Positions 1 through 6,403 of a DNA stretch of 6,943 nt are shown one piece after another. The stretch is from contig JADHOK010000070.1 in the NCBI GenBank assembly GCA_016779015.1, forward strand, positions 1 through 6,943, in the 5' to 3' direction. A program made the translations under genes and the position numbers. Origin of the DNA: PS1 clade bacterium. GTDB taxonomy: Bacteria > Pseudomonadota > Alphaproteobacteria > RS24. Each line of letters begins with the position of its first letter. Within the stretch, counting starts at the first letter, position 1. The notes beneath the pieces are model-generated. The model saw only the letters and a program-made list of their open reading frames with translations. It did no database searches and was not told the origin of the DNA.

Positions 1-843
1 CGCTTGCGTCGCGGCGGCGATGCGGGCCGGGTTTTGCGAACCGATAATGGCGATGGGCGTGCTCGGATGCGCCAGCACAAAAGCCAGCGCAATAGCGGCG
101 CGGTCGGTATTTTCGCGCGCCGCCAGTTCGTCGATTTTGCTGATTAATGCGGGCCGCAAACCGTCGCCGCTGACCAGTTTTCCACCGGCCAAAGGCGACC
201 AGGCGAGAAACGCCGTATCGGTGCTCATGCAGCGGTCGAGCGAACCGTCGCGCAACATATTGAGATGCGCCAGCGAATATTCCGATTGCAGTGAGACCAA
301 AGGCGCCTGCATGAAATGGCGCAGCGCGTCCTCCTGCGCTTGCGTGTAATTTGAAACGCCGACCATGCCGATTTTGCCGGCCGCGACCAGCGCATCCAGC
401 GCGGCGGCGGTCTCACTCGGATGGGTGAACATGTCGGGGCGGTGGATTTGGAAAAGGTCGATATGCGCGCTATTGAGGCGCGCCAGCGAGGCATCGACCG
501 CGGCGTTGAGATAAGCGGCGCTCGCGACATAAGGAACGCCCGGGATAATACTGCCTTTGCTGGCCAGCACCATGCGCGCGCGCAAAGAAGGGTTTTGGCT
601 CAGCACTTTGCCGAGCAGCGTCTCGCTTTCGCCAAATGCCCGTCCGCCCCAATCGAGACCGTAAACATCGGCATTGTCGATAAGCGTCAAACCGTTATCA
701 AGCGCTGTCTCAATGCGCGCTGTGGCGTCTGCAACATCGTCGCCGACCAGCCGCCAGCACCCGAAAGCCAGCGGGCCAACTTGTTTGCCACCGATTTGGC
801 GCGGCTGTGTATTGACCAGATTTTCTTGCGTGCCGAAACTCAT
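1..843 (-). CDS. Aldo/keto reductase, YdhF-like, C-terminus off the left edge
   Basis: This frame is open from an ATG at 843 to the window edge: 281 codons with no stop, so the gene is partial at its C-terminus. It encodes a NAD(P)H-dependent oxidoreductase of the aldo/keto reductase superfamily (TIM barrel, cytoplasmic), which interconverts carbonyls and alcohols. The catalytic tetrad is complete: D56 and Y61 in DNADVYG, K96 in LASKG, H134 in FQIHRPD. The GVSN motif lies at 162-165, and the C-terminal cofactor-binding stretch IIGSQNPARI at 266-275. The pattern, including AWSPLAGGKL (214-223), resembles E. coli YdhF, whose roughly 298 residues suggest only about 15-30 residues are missing. 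Translation is coupled to the upstream oxidoreductase gene: its stop and this start overlap as ATGA, and GAGGTG (854-849) lies 5 bases before the ATG. It is probably the fourth gene of a leftward operon. The substrate cannot be read from sequence; a sugar-derived aldehyde or ketone is a guess from context. Confidence 0.93.
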   Translation of the reverse strand, partial: MSFGTQENLVNTQPRQIGGKQVGPLAFGCWRLVGDDVADATARIETALDNGLTLIDNADVYGLDWGGRAFGESETLLGKVLSQNPSLRARMVLASKGSIIPGVPYVASAAYLNAAVDASLARLNSAHIDLFQIHRPDMFTHPSETAAALDALVAAGKIGMVGVSNYTQAQEDALRHFMQAPLVSLQSEYSLAHLNMLRDGSLDRCMSTDTAFLAWSPLAGGKLVSGDGLRPALISKIDELAARENTDRAAIALAFVLAHPSTPIAIIGSQNPARIAAATQA

Positions 844-1904
844 AAACCCACCTCATTCATATCGACGCGGCGCTTTTCTGTCGCCGCCATTTGCGCCGCT
901 ACGCCCATGGCCACGGCGCGATGACCGTCCAGCGCCGTCACCGGCACGTCGCCGGTGCCGCGCACGGCGTCGAGAAATGCTTTATTTTGATGGTAAGTGG
1001 CGCCCGAATGATAACCGGCATTGAGGATTTCCTCGGGCACATGAATGGGTTCTTCAACCACCTCCCAAGTTTCGCGATTGCCATGGGTGACGATGTTTTG
1101 CGGCAGCAGGCACTCGACCTTGGCCTTGTCGCCAATCGCCGCCAGCTCCTCGCTATGGCGCGAGCCTTCGGCGAACATACACAGGTCGAGCATGGCGCGC
1201 GCGCCATTGGCGAAATCAAACACGACATAGGCATTGTCCCAAATATCCGGGGTGTGGCCATGATAGCTCTCGTCGAGGTGATTGACGTTTTGGCCGCCCG
1301 AAGCGATGACGCCGGTCGGTTCACTGCCGATAATGAAGCGCATCAGGTCGAAAAAATGGCAGCATTTTTCCACTAGCGTGCCGCCCGTATTGCGGTTGAA
1401 GCGGTTCCAGTCGCCGACTTTGGGCAGAAAAGGAAAGCGGTGTTCGCGGATGGAGAGCATTTGAATCTGACCGATTGTGCCGCCATGCACGCGCGCAATC
1501 ATCTCGGCCAAAGCGGGCTTGAAGCGATATTCCATACCGACTTGAAAAATCAGCCCGTTATGGCCGACTTTTTTCATCACCTCTTGCGTATCGGCCAGCG
1601 TGGTGCACATAGGCTTTTCGCATAATATCGGTTTGCCGGCCTCCAATGCGCTGGCCAGCACATGGATATGATGGAAATTCGGCGTCGCAATCACCAGCGC
1701 GTCCGGTCCATCGTCACCCAGCAGCGTCTCGAAATCATCGCTTAAGGTAGGGTTGCCATCGGTCATGGCGGCGGCTTTGTTCAGCATGCCGTCATCGGTG
1801 TCGGCCAAAGCCGTCACCCGCGCGCCGTCGAGCAGATTGAAATTTTGAATATGCTCTTGGCCCATCATGCCGGCGCCGATAATGCCGATGCTAATCTCAT
1901 CCAT
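840..1904 (-). CDS. Gfo/Idh/MocA family oxidoreductase (inositol/sugar dehydrogenase-like)
   Basis: A complete 354-residue protein, a normal length for this family of NAD(P)-dependent dehydrogenases acting on sugars, inositols and related polyols. The N-terminal Rossmann fold shows the dinucleotide loop GAGMMG at 10-15. The family signature EKP is at 96-98, with K97 the expected catalytic lysine. The C-terminal substrate domain carries GGTLVEKCCHFFDL at 174-187, which corresponds to the usual GGxxxDxGxHxxD substrate motif. Here E179 replaces the common Asp, C181 replaces the common Gly, and H183 and D186 are kept. There is no signal peptide, so it is cytoplasmic. The ATG at 1904 has only a weak purine-rich sequence upstream (GAG about 10 bases away) and follows the hydroxylase stop by 10 bases. 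Its own stop overlaps the start of the aldo/keto reductase gene by 4 bases, so translation is probably coupled along the operon. Family assignment is firm. The substrate (free galactose, glucose, inositol or a 3-keto sugar) is unknown. Confidence 0.93.
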   Translation of the reverse strand: MDEISIGIIGAGMMGQEHIQNFNLLDGARVTALADTDDGMLNKAAAMTDGNPTLSDDFETLLGDDGPDALVIATPNFHHIHVLASALEAGKPILCEKPMCTTLADTQEVMKKVGHNGLIFQVGMEYRFKPALAEMIARVHGGTIGQIQMLSIREHRFPFLPKVGDWNRFNRNTGGTLVEKCCHFFDLMRFIIGSEPTGVIASGGQNVNHLDESYHGHTPDIWDNAYVVFDFANGARAMLDLCMFAEGSRHSEELAAIGDKAKVECLLPQNIVTHGNRETWEVVEEPIHVPEEILNAGYHSGATYHQNKAFLDAVRGTGDVPVTALDGHRAVAMGVAAQMAATEKRRVDMNEVGL

Positions 1905-1914
1905 GCGCGTTCAC

Positions 1915-2532
1915 TCAGCCTTCATAACCGGACAGTTTTTTCGCCGTCGCACTTTTTTCGACCTCGCCCGTGTTCTTCCAAGTGCCGAGCAGCACATCGC
2001 CGAGGCCATTGGTGATGCCCCAATTATAGTTCTCATTGTGAAAATGATGCCGCATATGCGCGGCGCGCAAGGCGTTGCCCCAGGCGGTTAGCGGCTTATA
2101 GCTTTGCGTGTGGTGCGCCAGATGGATCCATTCATAGGCCAGATAATAGGCGATTGAAGCGAGCAGCGGCACCAGCGCCGTGGTCCAAGACCATGTCAGC
2201 AGCGCATAGGTCAGATAAAGCTGGATGAACATGACGATGATGCCGCTAACCGGCGCAAATTGCAGGTCGCGCCGCTCAGGGTGCAGGTGATGGCCATGGT
2301 GCAGGCGGATTTGATAGTCGCGCCAAAACCCCGGCGTCTCGCTCAGCGGGCGGTGCAGCGTATATTTATGCGTTACCCACTCGAAAAATGGCGCACTGGC
2401 AATCACCACCAGCATCCACGGCCAGCTTTGCCACAGTGACAGCGTTTCTACCGCATAAGTGCATGCGGCGAGGGCTACAAACAGAAACTGCACCGTGCCA
2501 TGGGTCACATAATCTTCAAAAATTTCACGCAT
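1915..2532 (-). CDS. Membrane fatty acid hydroxylase/sterol desaturase superfamily protein, FA2H/Scs7-like
   Basis: A complete 205-residue integral membrane protein of the non-haem di-iron hydroxylase superfamily, which uses O2 and electrons to hydroxylate acyl chains or other hydrophobic substrates. The histidine ligand clusters are all present: H55-x4-H60, HHGHH at 78-82, HLAHH at 137-141 and HMRHHFH at 159-165. Hydrophobic segments lie at about 13-34, 37-53, 92-112 and 117-139. The spacing of the clusters and the tail HHFHNENYNWGI resemble the catalytic domain of eukaryotic fatty acid 2-hydroxylases (FA2H, Scs7). The cytochrome b5 domain found in those enzymes is absent, so electrons must come from a separate carrier. 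The start is well supported by AAGGAG (2544-2539), 6 bases before the ATG. It follows the alpha-galactosidase stop by 31 bases and precedes the dehydrogenase by 10, so it is almost certainly co-transcribed with sugar genes, an unusual setting. Carotenoid hydroxylase or a general sterol-desaturase-like role are alternatives. The substrate is not determinable here. Confidence 0.88.
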   Translation of the reverse strand: MREIFEDYVTHGTVQFLFVALAACTYAVETLSLWQSWPWMLVVIASAPFFEWVTHKYTLHRPLSETPGFWRDYQIRLHHGHHLHPERRDLQFAPVSGIIVMFIQLYLTYALLTWSWTTALVPLLASIAYYLAYEWIHLAHHTQSYKPLTAWGNALRAAHMRHHFHNENYNWGITNGLGDVLLGTWKNTGEVEKSATAKKLSGYEG

Positions 2533-2563
2533 GAAACGCTCCTTACGCGCAGGCTTACCAGAT

Positions 2564-3892
2564 TTACTTCAATTCGGGAATGGCCGCACCATGCGCTTCC
2601 AGCATGTCATCGACCAAGGCCCAAATCTGGTCGAGGTTCAGCTCGGCCGCCGTGTGCGGGTCCAGCATGGCGGCGTGATAAACATGTTCGCGCTTGCCGG
2701 TCAGCAAAGCTTCAACCGTCAGTTGTTGTACCCCAATATTGGTTTGCATCAGTGCGGCAAGTTGCGGCGGCAGCGCGCCGACCGGTTGTGGGTGCAGGCC
2801 GCTGCCATCGACCAGAAACGGCACCTCGACACAAGCATTGGCCGGCAGATTATCGATGAGGCCGGTATTGGCGACATTGCCGTGAATTTTATCCGGTTTG
2901 CCAAGACTGCGTGCGGCGATGATGCGGGCCGCATATTCGACCGATTTCTCGCATGTAATATCGCCGCCGCCGGTCAGTGCCGCCGCTTGGGCTTCCCATT
3001 CGGCGATTTGCGCCTCGCAGCGGCGTGGGTATTCATCAAGCGGAATCTCATATTTTTCAATCAGTTGCGGCTGATTACCTTTGATAAAATAGGGCGTGTA
3101 TTCGGCGAAATGCTCGGAGCTTTCGGTGACGAAATAACCCAGCCGCGTCAACATTTCATAGCGCACATGATTGGCACAATCCTCCCAGCCGCGGCCATAT
3201 TGGCGGGTCTCGGCCAGCGCCTTAAGGCGCGGGTAAAGGTCTTCCATGCGGCCATCAGGGTGGCGCTTTTCAAACCGCGTATAAAACGCCACGTGATTAA
3301 TGCCGGCGCAATCATACTCAATATCCTCCGGCATCTCGCCGAGATCGCGCGCCAGATCGATCGCCGTGCCTTGCACCGAGTGACACAGGCCGACATAATT
3401 CAACTGTGGCGCGAGTTGCGATAGCGCCAGACAGTTGATCGCCATCGGATTGACATATTGCAGCAGCAGCGCATCGGGACAGCAATCGGCCATATCATCG
3501 ACGATCCCTTTGAGCACCGGCACGGTGCGCAGGCCGCGCATAATGCCGCCAATGCCCAGCGTATCGCCAATGGTCTGGCGCAGGCCGTATTGTTTGGGAA
3601 TCTCAAAATCAATGACGGTCGCCGGTTGATAGCCGCCAACTTGAATCATGGTGATGACAAAATCAGCGTCTTGCAGCGCCGCGCGGCGGTCGAGCGTTGC
3701 GTCAATGGTCGGTGTGGTGGCGGTGGTTTCGGCGATGCGCCGGGCCACTTTCTCAGAGGTCGCAAGGCGCGCCGCATCAATATCGTGCAGCGCGATATGC
3801 GCTGTTTCGAGACCCGGCTCGAGCACAATATCGGTGACGATATTCTTCATGAAAACCGTACTTCCGGCCCCGATAATCGAGATTTTGACCAC
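2564..3892 (-). CDS. melA: GH4 alpha-galactosidase (MelA-like), NAD+- and Mn2+-dependent
   Basis: This 442-residue cytoplasmic glycosidase of family 4 is close in length to E. coli MelA (about 451) and clearly similar throughout. Family 4 enzymes cleave by transient oxidation at C3 with a bound NAD+ and a divalent metal, not by classical acid/base hydrolysis. Visible motifs are the NAD loop GAGS (8-11), DTLGIGGIMRGLR (110-122), YVNPMA (146-151), the metal-ligand region GLCHSVQG (168-175, C170), CAGINH (195-200, H200) and SSEHFAEYTPYF (258-269, with the catalytic-region tyrosine Y265). CHSV rather than CN after the metal cysteine marks the alpha-galactosidase/alpha-glucosidase branch, not the 6-phosphoglycosidases. 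The chosen start is GTG at 3892 (giving MVKISIIGAGS), 7 bases after GGAGG (3904-3900). A second GTG at 3898 is too close to that site. The longer frame beginning at 4006 would run through the divergent promoter and into the neighbouring gene. This is the first gene of the leftward operon. Alpha-galactosides such as melibiose or raffinose are likely; alpha-glucosides are possible. Confidence 0.95.
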   Translation of the reverse strand: MVKISIIGAGSTVFMKNIVTDIVLEPGLETAHIALHDIDAARLATSEKVARRIAETTATTPTIDATLDRRAALQDADFVITMIQVGGYQPATVIDFEIPKQYGLRQTIGDTLGIGGIMRGLRTVPVLKGIVDDMADCCPDALLLQYVNPMAINCLALSQLAPQLNYVGLCHSVQGTAIDLARDLGEMPEDIEYDCAGINHVAFYTRFEKRHPDGRMEDLYPRLKALAETRQYGRGWEDCANHVRYEMLTRLGYFVTESSEHFAEYTPYFIKGNQPQLIEKYEIPLDEYPRRCEAQIAEWEAQAAALTGGGDITCEKSVEYAARIIAARSLGKPDKIHGNVANTGLIDNLPANACVEVPFLVDGSGLHPQPVGALPPQLAALMQTNIGVQQLTVEALLTGKREHVYHAAMLDPHTAAELNLDQIWALVDDMLEAHGAAIPELK

Positions 3893-3899
3893 TTTCACG

Positions 3900-3904
3900 C
3901 CTCC
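3900..3904 (-). promoter_or_regulatory. Shine-Dalgarno GGAGG deciding the melA start
   Basis: GGAGG on the minus strand lies 7 bases before the GTG at 3892 and only 1 base before the GTG at 3898. Normal spacing favours 3892, which also gives the usual short N-terminus directly before the NAD-binding strand. Confidence 0.75.
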
Positions 3905-3920
3905 AAACGCGCCGCGCCGC

Positions 3921-3949
3921 TTGTCCGGCTGTCGACGCTTGCCTAGACT
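3921..3949 (+). promoter_or_regulatory. Candidate sigma70-type promoter for the GH3 gene
   Basis: TTGTCC (3921-3926) and TAGACT (3944-3949) are separated by exactly 17 bases and each matches the -35/-10 consensus at 4 of 6 positions. Transcription would begin near 3956, giving a leader of about 38 bases before the ATG at 3994. The leftward promoter for melA must also lie in this 101-base region. On the minus strand TTAACA (3973-3968) and CATAAT (3961-3956) are good single boxes, but neither has a well-spaced partner. This is inference from consensus only. Confidence 0.35.
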
Positions 3950-3960
3950 GTCACAATTAT

Positions 3961-3979
3961 GCCGCTTTGTTAATGCGGC
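3961..3979. repeat. Inverted repeat GCCGC-N9-GCGGC in the divergent control region
   Basis: A perfect 5-base inverted repeat with a 9-base AT-rich centre (TTTGTTAAT) lies between melA and the GH3 gene. It sits downstream of the candidate GH3 -10 box and ends just before the AGGGAG ribosome binding site. It could be an operator for a local regulator controlling both directions, or a small hairpin in the GH3 leader. No regulator gene is in the window to pair it with, and a short GC-rich repeat can occur by chance. Confidence 0.35.
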
Positions 3980-3980
3980 G

Positions 3981-3986
3981 AGGGAG
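3981..3986 (+). promoter_or_regulatory. Shine-Dalgarno AGGGAG deciding the GH3 start
   Basis: AGGGAG is 7 bases before the ATG at 3994. The earlier in-frame candidates, TTG at 3967 and ATG at 3973, have no purine-rich site at the right distance, so 3994 is preferred. Confidence 0.7.
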
Positions 3987-3993
3987 CAGGGCG

Positions 3994-6396
3994 ATGAAAC
4001 ACCCATATGATTTTGAAAGCGCGGCGACGACGCTGGTGGCGCGCATGTCGGTTGACGAAAAAACCTCGCTCATGTCCGGTTCGACTTTCTGGCATTTGCA
4101 GCCATTGGCGCAATATGAACTGCCGCAAATTATGGTGTCGGACGGCCCGCACGGCCTGCGCAAACAGGGCAATCAGGCTGACCATATGGGGCTGACGGCG
4201 TCGGTGCCGGCGACCTGTTTTCCAACCGCGGTGACGCTGGCGTCGTCTTGGAACCGCGAGCTTATTCACCAAGTCGGGGCCGCCATCGGGGCCGAATGTC
4301 AAGCCGAAGGGGTCTCAGTGCTACTCGCGCCCGGCGTGAACATAAAACGCAGTCCGCTATGCGGGCGCAATTTTGAGTATTACTCCGAAGACCCTTACAT
4401 GGCCGGAGAAATGGCGACTGCTTTCGTTCAGGGCGTGCAATCAACCGGTACGGGAACCAGTCTCAAGCACTTTGCGGTGAACAATCAGGAAGCACAACGC
4501 ATGGTTGTAGACACGCTGGTTGACCGCCGCACCCTGTTCGAGATTTACCTTCCGGCATTCGAGGCCGCGGTGACGCAAGCGCAGCCATGGACGGTGATGT
4601 GCGCCTATAATCGCTTTAACGGCATTTATTGTTCCGAGCACGAAGAATTGCTGAGCGGCATTTTGCGCGACCGCTGGGGTTTTAAAGGTCTGGTGGTCAC
4701 CGATTGGGGGGCGGTCAATGACCGACCGCGCGGTATTGCCGCCGGATTGGAGTTGGAAATGCCATCGAGCGGCGGGGTCAATGATCGGCTGGTGGCGGCG
4801 CAGGTAAAAGACGGGGCGTTTGATGAAGCGCATCTCGACCGCGCCGCGTCGCGGGTGACGCAGTTGATTATGGCATCGAAAAACAATGCCGCGCCGGCTG
4901 AAGTCGATTTCGACGCGCATCACGCTTTGGCGCGTCGCGCCGCGGCGGAAGGCGCGGTTTTGCTGAAGAATACAGGGCTTTTGCCGCTTAAAGCCGTGGC
5001 GTCAGTGGCGTTGATTGGCGCTTTTGCCGACACGCCGCGCTTCCAAGGCGCGGGCTCGTCGCAAGTAAATGCCGCCAAGCTCGACCGTCCGCTGGATGCT
5101 TTCGCCGAGCGGTTGGGCGCAGATAATGTCACTTATGCAAAAGGTTTTGATGCCGAATTGGCCGAGGCCGATGCGGCCCTGATTGACGAAGCGGTGGCGG
5201 CGGCCAAGGCCGCGAATGTCGCTATCATCATGGCCGGTCTGCCGCCTTTGTTCGAGGCGGAAGGGTTTGACCGCACGCATTTGCGCCAGCCCGAGCAGAT
5301 TGAAAAGCTCATCTCGGCCGTCGCGGATGCCAATGAAAATTGCGTTGTCGTTCTGTCGAATGGCGCACCGATTGAAATGCCATGGCTCGACGCGGTGCCT
5401 GCGGTGCTGGAGATTTATCTGGCCGGACAGGCCGGGGCACACGCACTGGTTGATTTGGTGTTGGGCGATGTGTCGCCGAGCGGCAAGTTGGCCGAGAGCT
5501 TTCCCATGGCGCTCGCCGATTGTCCGGCGCAGGAAAATTTTGCCACTCATAAGCGACAATTGGTCTATCGCGAGGGGCTTAATATCGGCTATCGCTATTT
5601 CACCAGTCATGATGTGCCAATGCTTTTTCCGTTCGGCCATGGGTTGAGCTACACGCAATTCGGCTATAGCGACGCCAAATTGCTGACCGATTGGGACGCC
5701 GCAATCGAGACGGTAGAACTGGCCATAACCGTAAGCAATACGGGCGATTGCGCCGGTGCCGAAGTGGTGCAGCTTTATGTGCGCGACGTTGAGGCGACGG
5801 CTTATCGGCCCGACCGGGAGTTGAAAGCATTTCAAAAACTCATGCTGCAGCCCGGCGAAGCTCAGACGCTGACCTTTACTTTGGACAAGCGGGCTTTTGC
5901 TTATTTCGATGTGACGCTGGATGATTTCAATATCGATCCGGGCGAATTCGAAATCCTCTTTGCGGCCTCCAGCACCGATATTCGCGAGACGCTGCGTGTC
6001 ACTCTGCCGGATGGGAGCGGGCGCAATTCACAACCACCGCGCGAGGCACCTTATGTGATTATGCAGGACGCTCAACTCGCCGCGCTGGGCCTTAAGGTGA
6101 CGCCGCCCGAGAGCATTAAGCCGTATCACGCCAACACCACCTTGGCCGATATTCGCGGTCACTGGCTCGGCAAGCGTGTCGCAAATGCGGCGCTGGAAAT
6201 GGCGGCCAAGACCATGGGCAAACGCCAGGAGACGCCGGTGGCGATGAAGATGCGCGAGGAAATGATTATGTCGCTGCGCCTGAAGACGGTGCAAATCATG
6301 TCCGGCGGTGCGTTGACGCCAAAGCGTTTTGACCTGTTGCTGCACGCGCTTAACAATCGCTGGCTGCGCTTTTTGGCGCGGCTTTTTAAGGGGTGA
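3994..6396 (+). CDS. GH3 beta-glycosidase (beta-glucosidase-like) with FnIII-like domain and C-terminal extension
   Basis: A complete 800-residue retaining glycosidase, probably cytoplasmic because no signal peptide is visible. The N-terminal TIM barrel (about 43-256) has SDGPHG with D50, GRNFEYYSEDP (124-134), KHF (158-160) and the nucleophile D237 in VVTDWG. The second domain (about 318-551) has the likely acid/base E423 in EAEGFDR. A fibronectin III-like domain follows at about 588-659. About 129 further residues (672-800) are predicted mainly helical by eye and end in a basic, aromatic tail, NRWLRFLARLFKG. A similar tail type occurs in some bacterial GH3 proteins. There is no PA14 insert. 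Family 3 enzymes release glucose, xylose or other sugars from non-reducing beta-linked ends. Beta-glucosidase is the default call, but specificity is uncertain. It is divergent from melA across 101 bases, so shared regulation is likely. Tandem stops TGA TAA end the gene, 7 bases from the convergent neighbour. Confidence 0.95.
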   Translation: MKHPYDFESAATTLVARMSVDEKTSLMSGSTFWHLQPLAQYELPQIMVSDGPHGLRKQGNQADHMGLTASVPATCFPTAVTLASSWNRELIHQVGAAIGAECQAEGVSVLLAPGVNIKRSPLCGRNFEYYSEDPYMAGEMATAFVQGVQSTGTGTSLKHFAVNNQEAQRMVVDTLVDRRTLFEIYLPAFEAAVTQAQPWTVMCAYNRFNGIYCSEHEELLSGILRDRWGFKGLVVTDWGAVNDRPRGIAAGLELEMPSSGGVNDRLVAAQVKDGAFDEAHLDRAASRVTQLIMASKNNAAPAEVDFDAHHALARRAAAEGAVLLKNTGLLPLKAVASVALIGAFADTPRFQGAGSSQVNAAKLDRPLDAFAERLGADNVTYAKGFDAELAEADAALIDEAVAAAKAANVAIIMAGLPPLFEAEGFDRTHLRQPEQIEKLISAVADANENCVVVLSNGAPIEMPWLDAVPAVLEIYLAGQAGAHALVDLVLGDVSPSGKLAESFPMALADCPAQENFATHKRQLVYREGLNIGYRYFTSHDVPMLFPFGHGLSYTQFGYSDAKLLTDWDAAIETVELAITVSNTGDCAGAEVVQLYVRDVEATAYRPDRELKAFQKLMLQPGEAQTLTFTLDKRAFAYFDVTLDDFNIDPGEFEILFAASSTDIRETLRVTLPDGSGRNSQPPREAPYVIMQDAQLAALGLKVTPPESIKPYHANTTLADIRGHWLGKRVANAALEMAAKTMGKRQETPVAMKMREEMIMSLRLKTVQIMSGGALTPKRFDLLLHALNNRWLRFLARLFKG
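6362..6387 (+). terminator. Terminator-like hairpin and T run inside the GH3 3' end
   Basis: Bases 6362-6369 (GGCTGCGC) pair with 6376-6383 (GCGCGGCT) around a 6-base loop, giving 8 pairs including two G-U wobbles, and TTTTT covers 6383-6387. This is the form of a rho-independent terminator read rightward. It lies within the last codons, and transcription ending here would lose the stop codon at 6394-6396. It may therefore be a coincidence of the Trp-Leu-Arg-Phe coding, or an inefficient element. Confidence 0.3.
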
Positions 6397-6403
6397 TAAA
6401 GCG

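Noticed and set aside
421..924. 167-codon plus-strand frame over the left aldo/keto reductase
   Set aside because: It is antisense to a frame with a full catalytic tetrad, and its own translation has no recognisable family features.
2531..3424. 297-codon open frame on the plus strand, antisense to melA
   Set aside because: It is a shadow of the GC-rich melA coding frame. The translation shows no recognisable domain, and the opposite strand carries an unmistakable GH4 protein.
3931..3936. GTCGAC palindrome in the divergent region as an operator
   Set aside because: A 6-base palindrome of this kind is common by chance, and the flanking bases do not extend the symmetry meaningfully.
3956..3973. 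A clear leftward promoter for melA using TTAACA or CATAAT
   Set aside because: Each box looks good alone, but no partner with 16-18 base spacing matches well, so no minus-strand promoter is called.
3967..3993. Upstream starts TTG 3967 or ATG 3973 for the GH3 gene
   Set aside because: Neither has a ribosome binding site at normal distance. They would add residues encoded by the inverted repeat and the AGGGAG site.
5002..5835. 277-codon open frame on the minus strand, antisense to the GH3 gene
   Set aside because: The translation is rich in His, Arg and Gln without domain motifs. The plus strand encodes the conserved GH3 acid/base and FnIII-like regions here.
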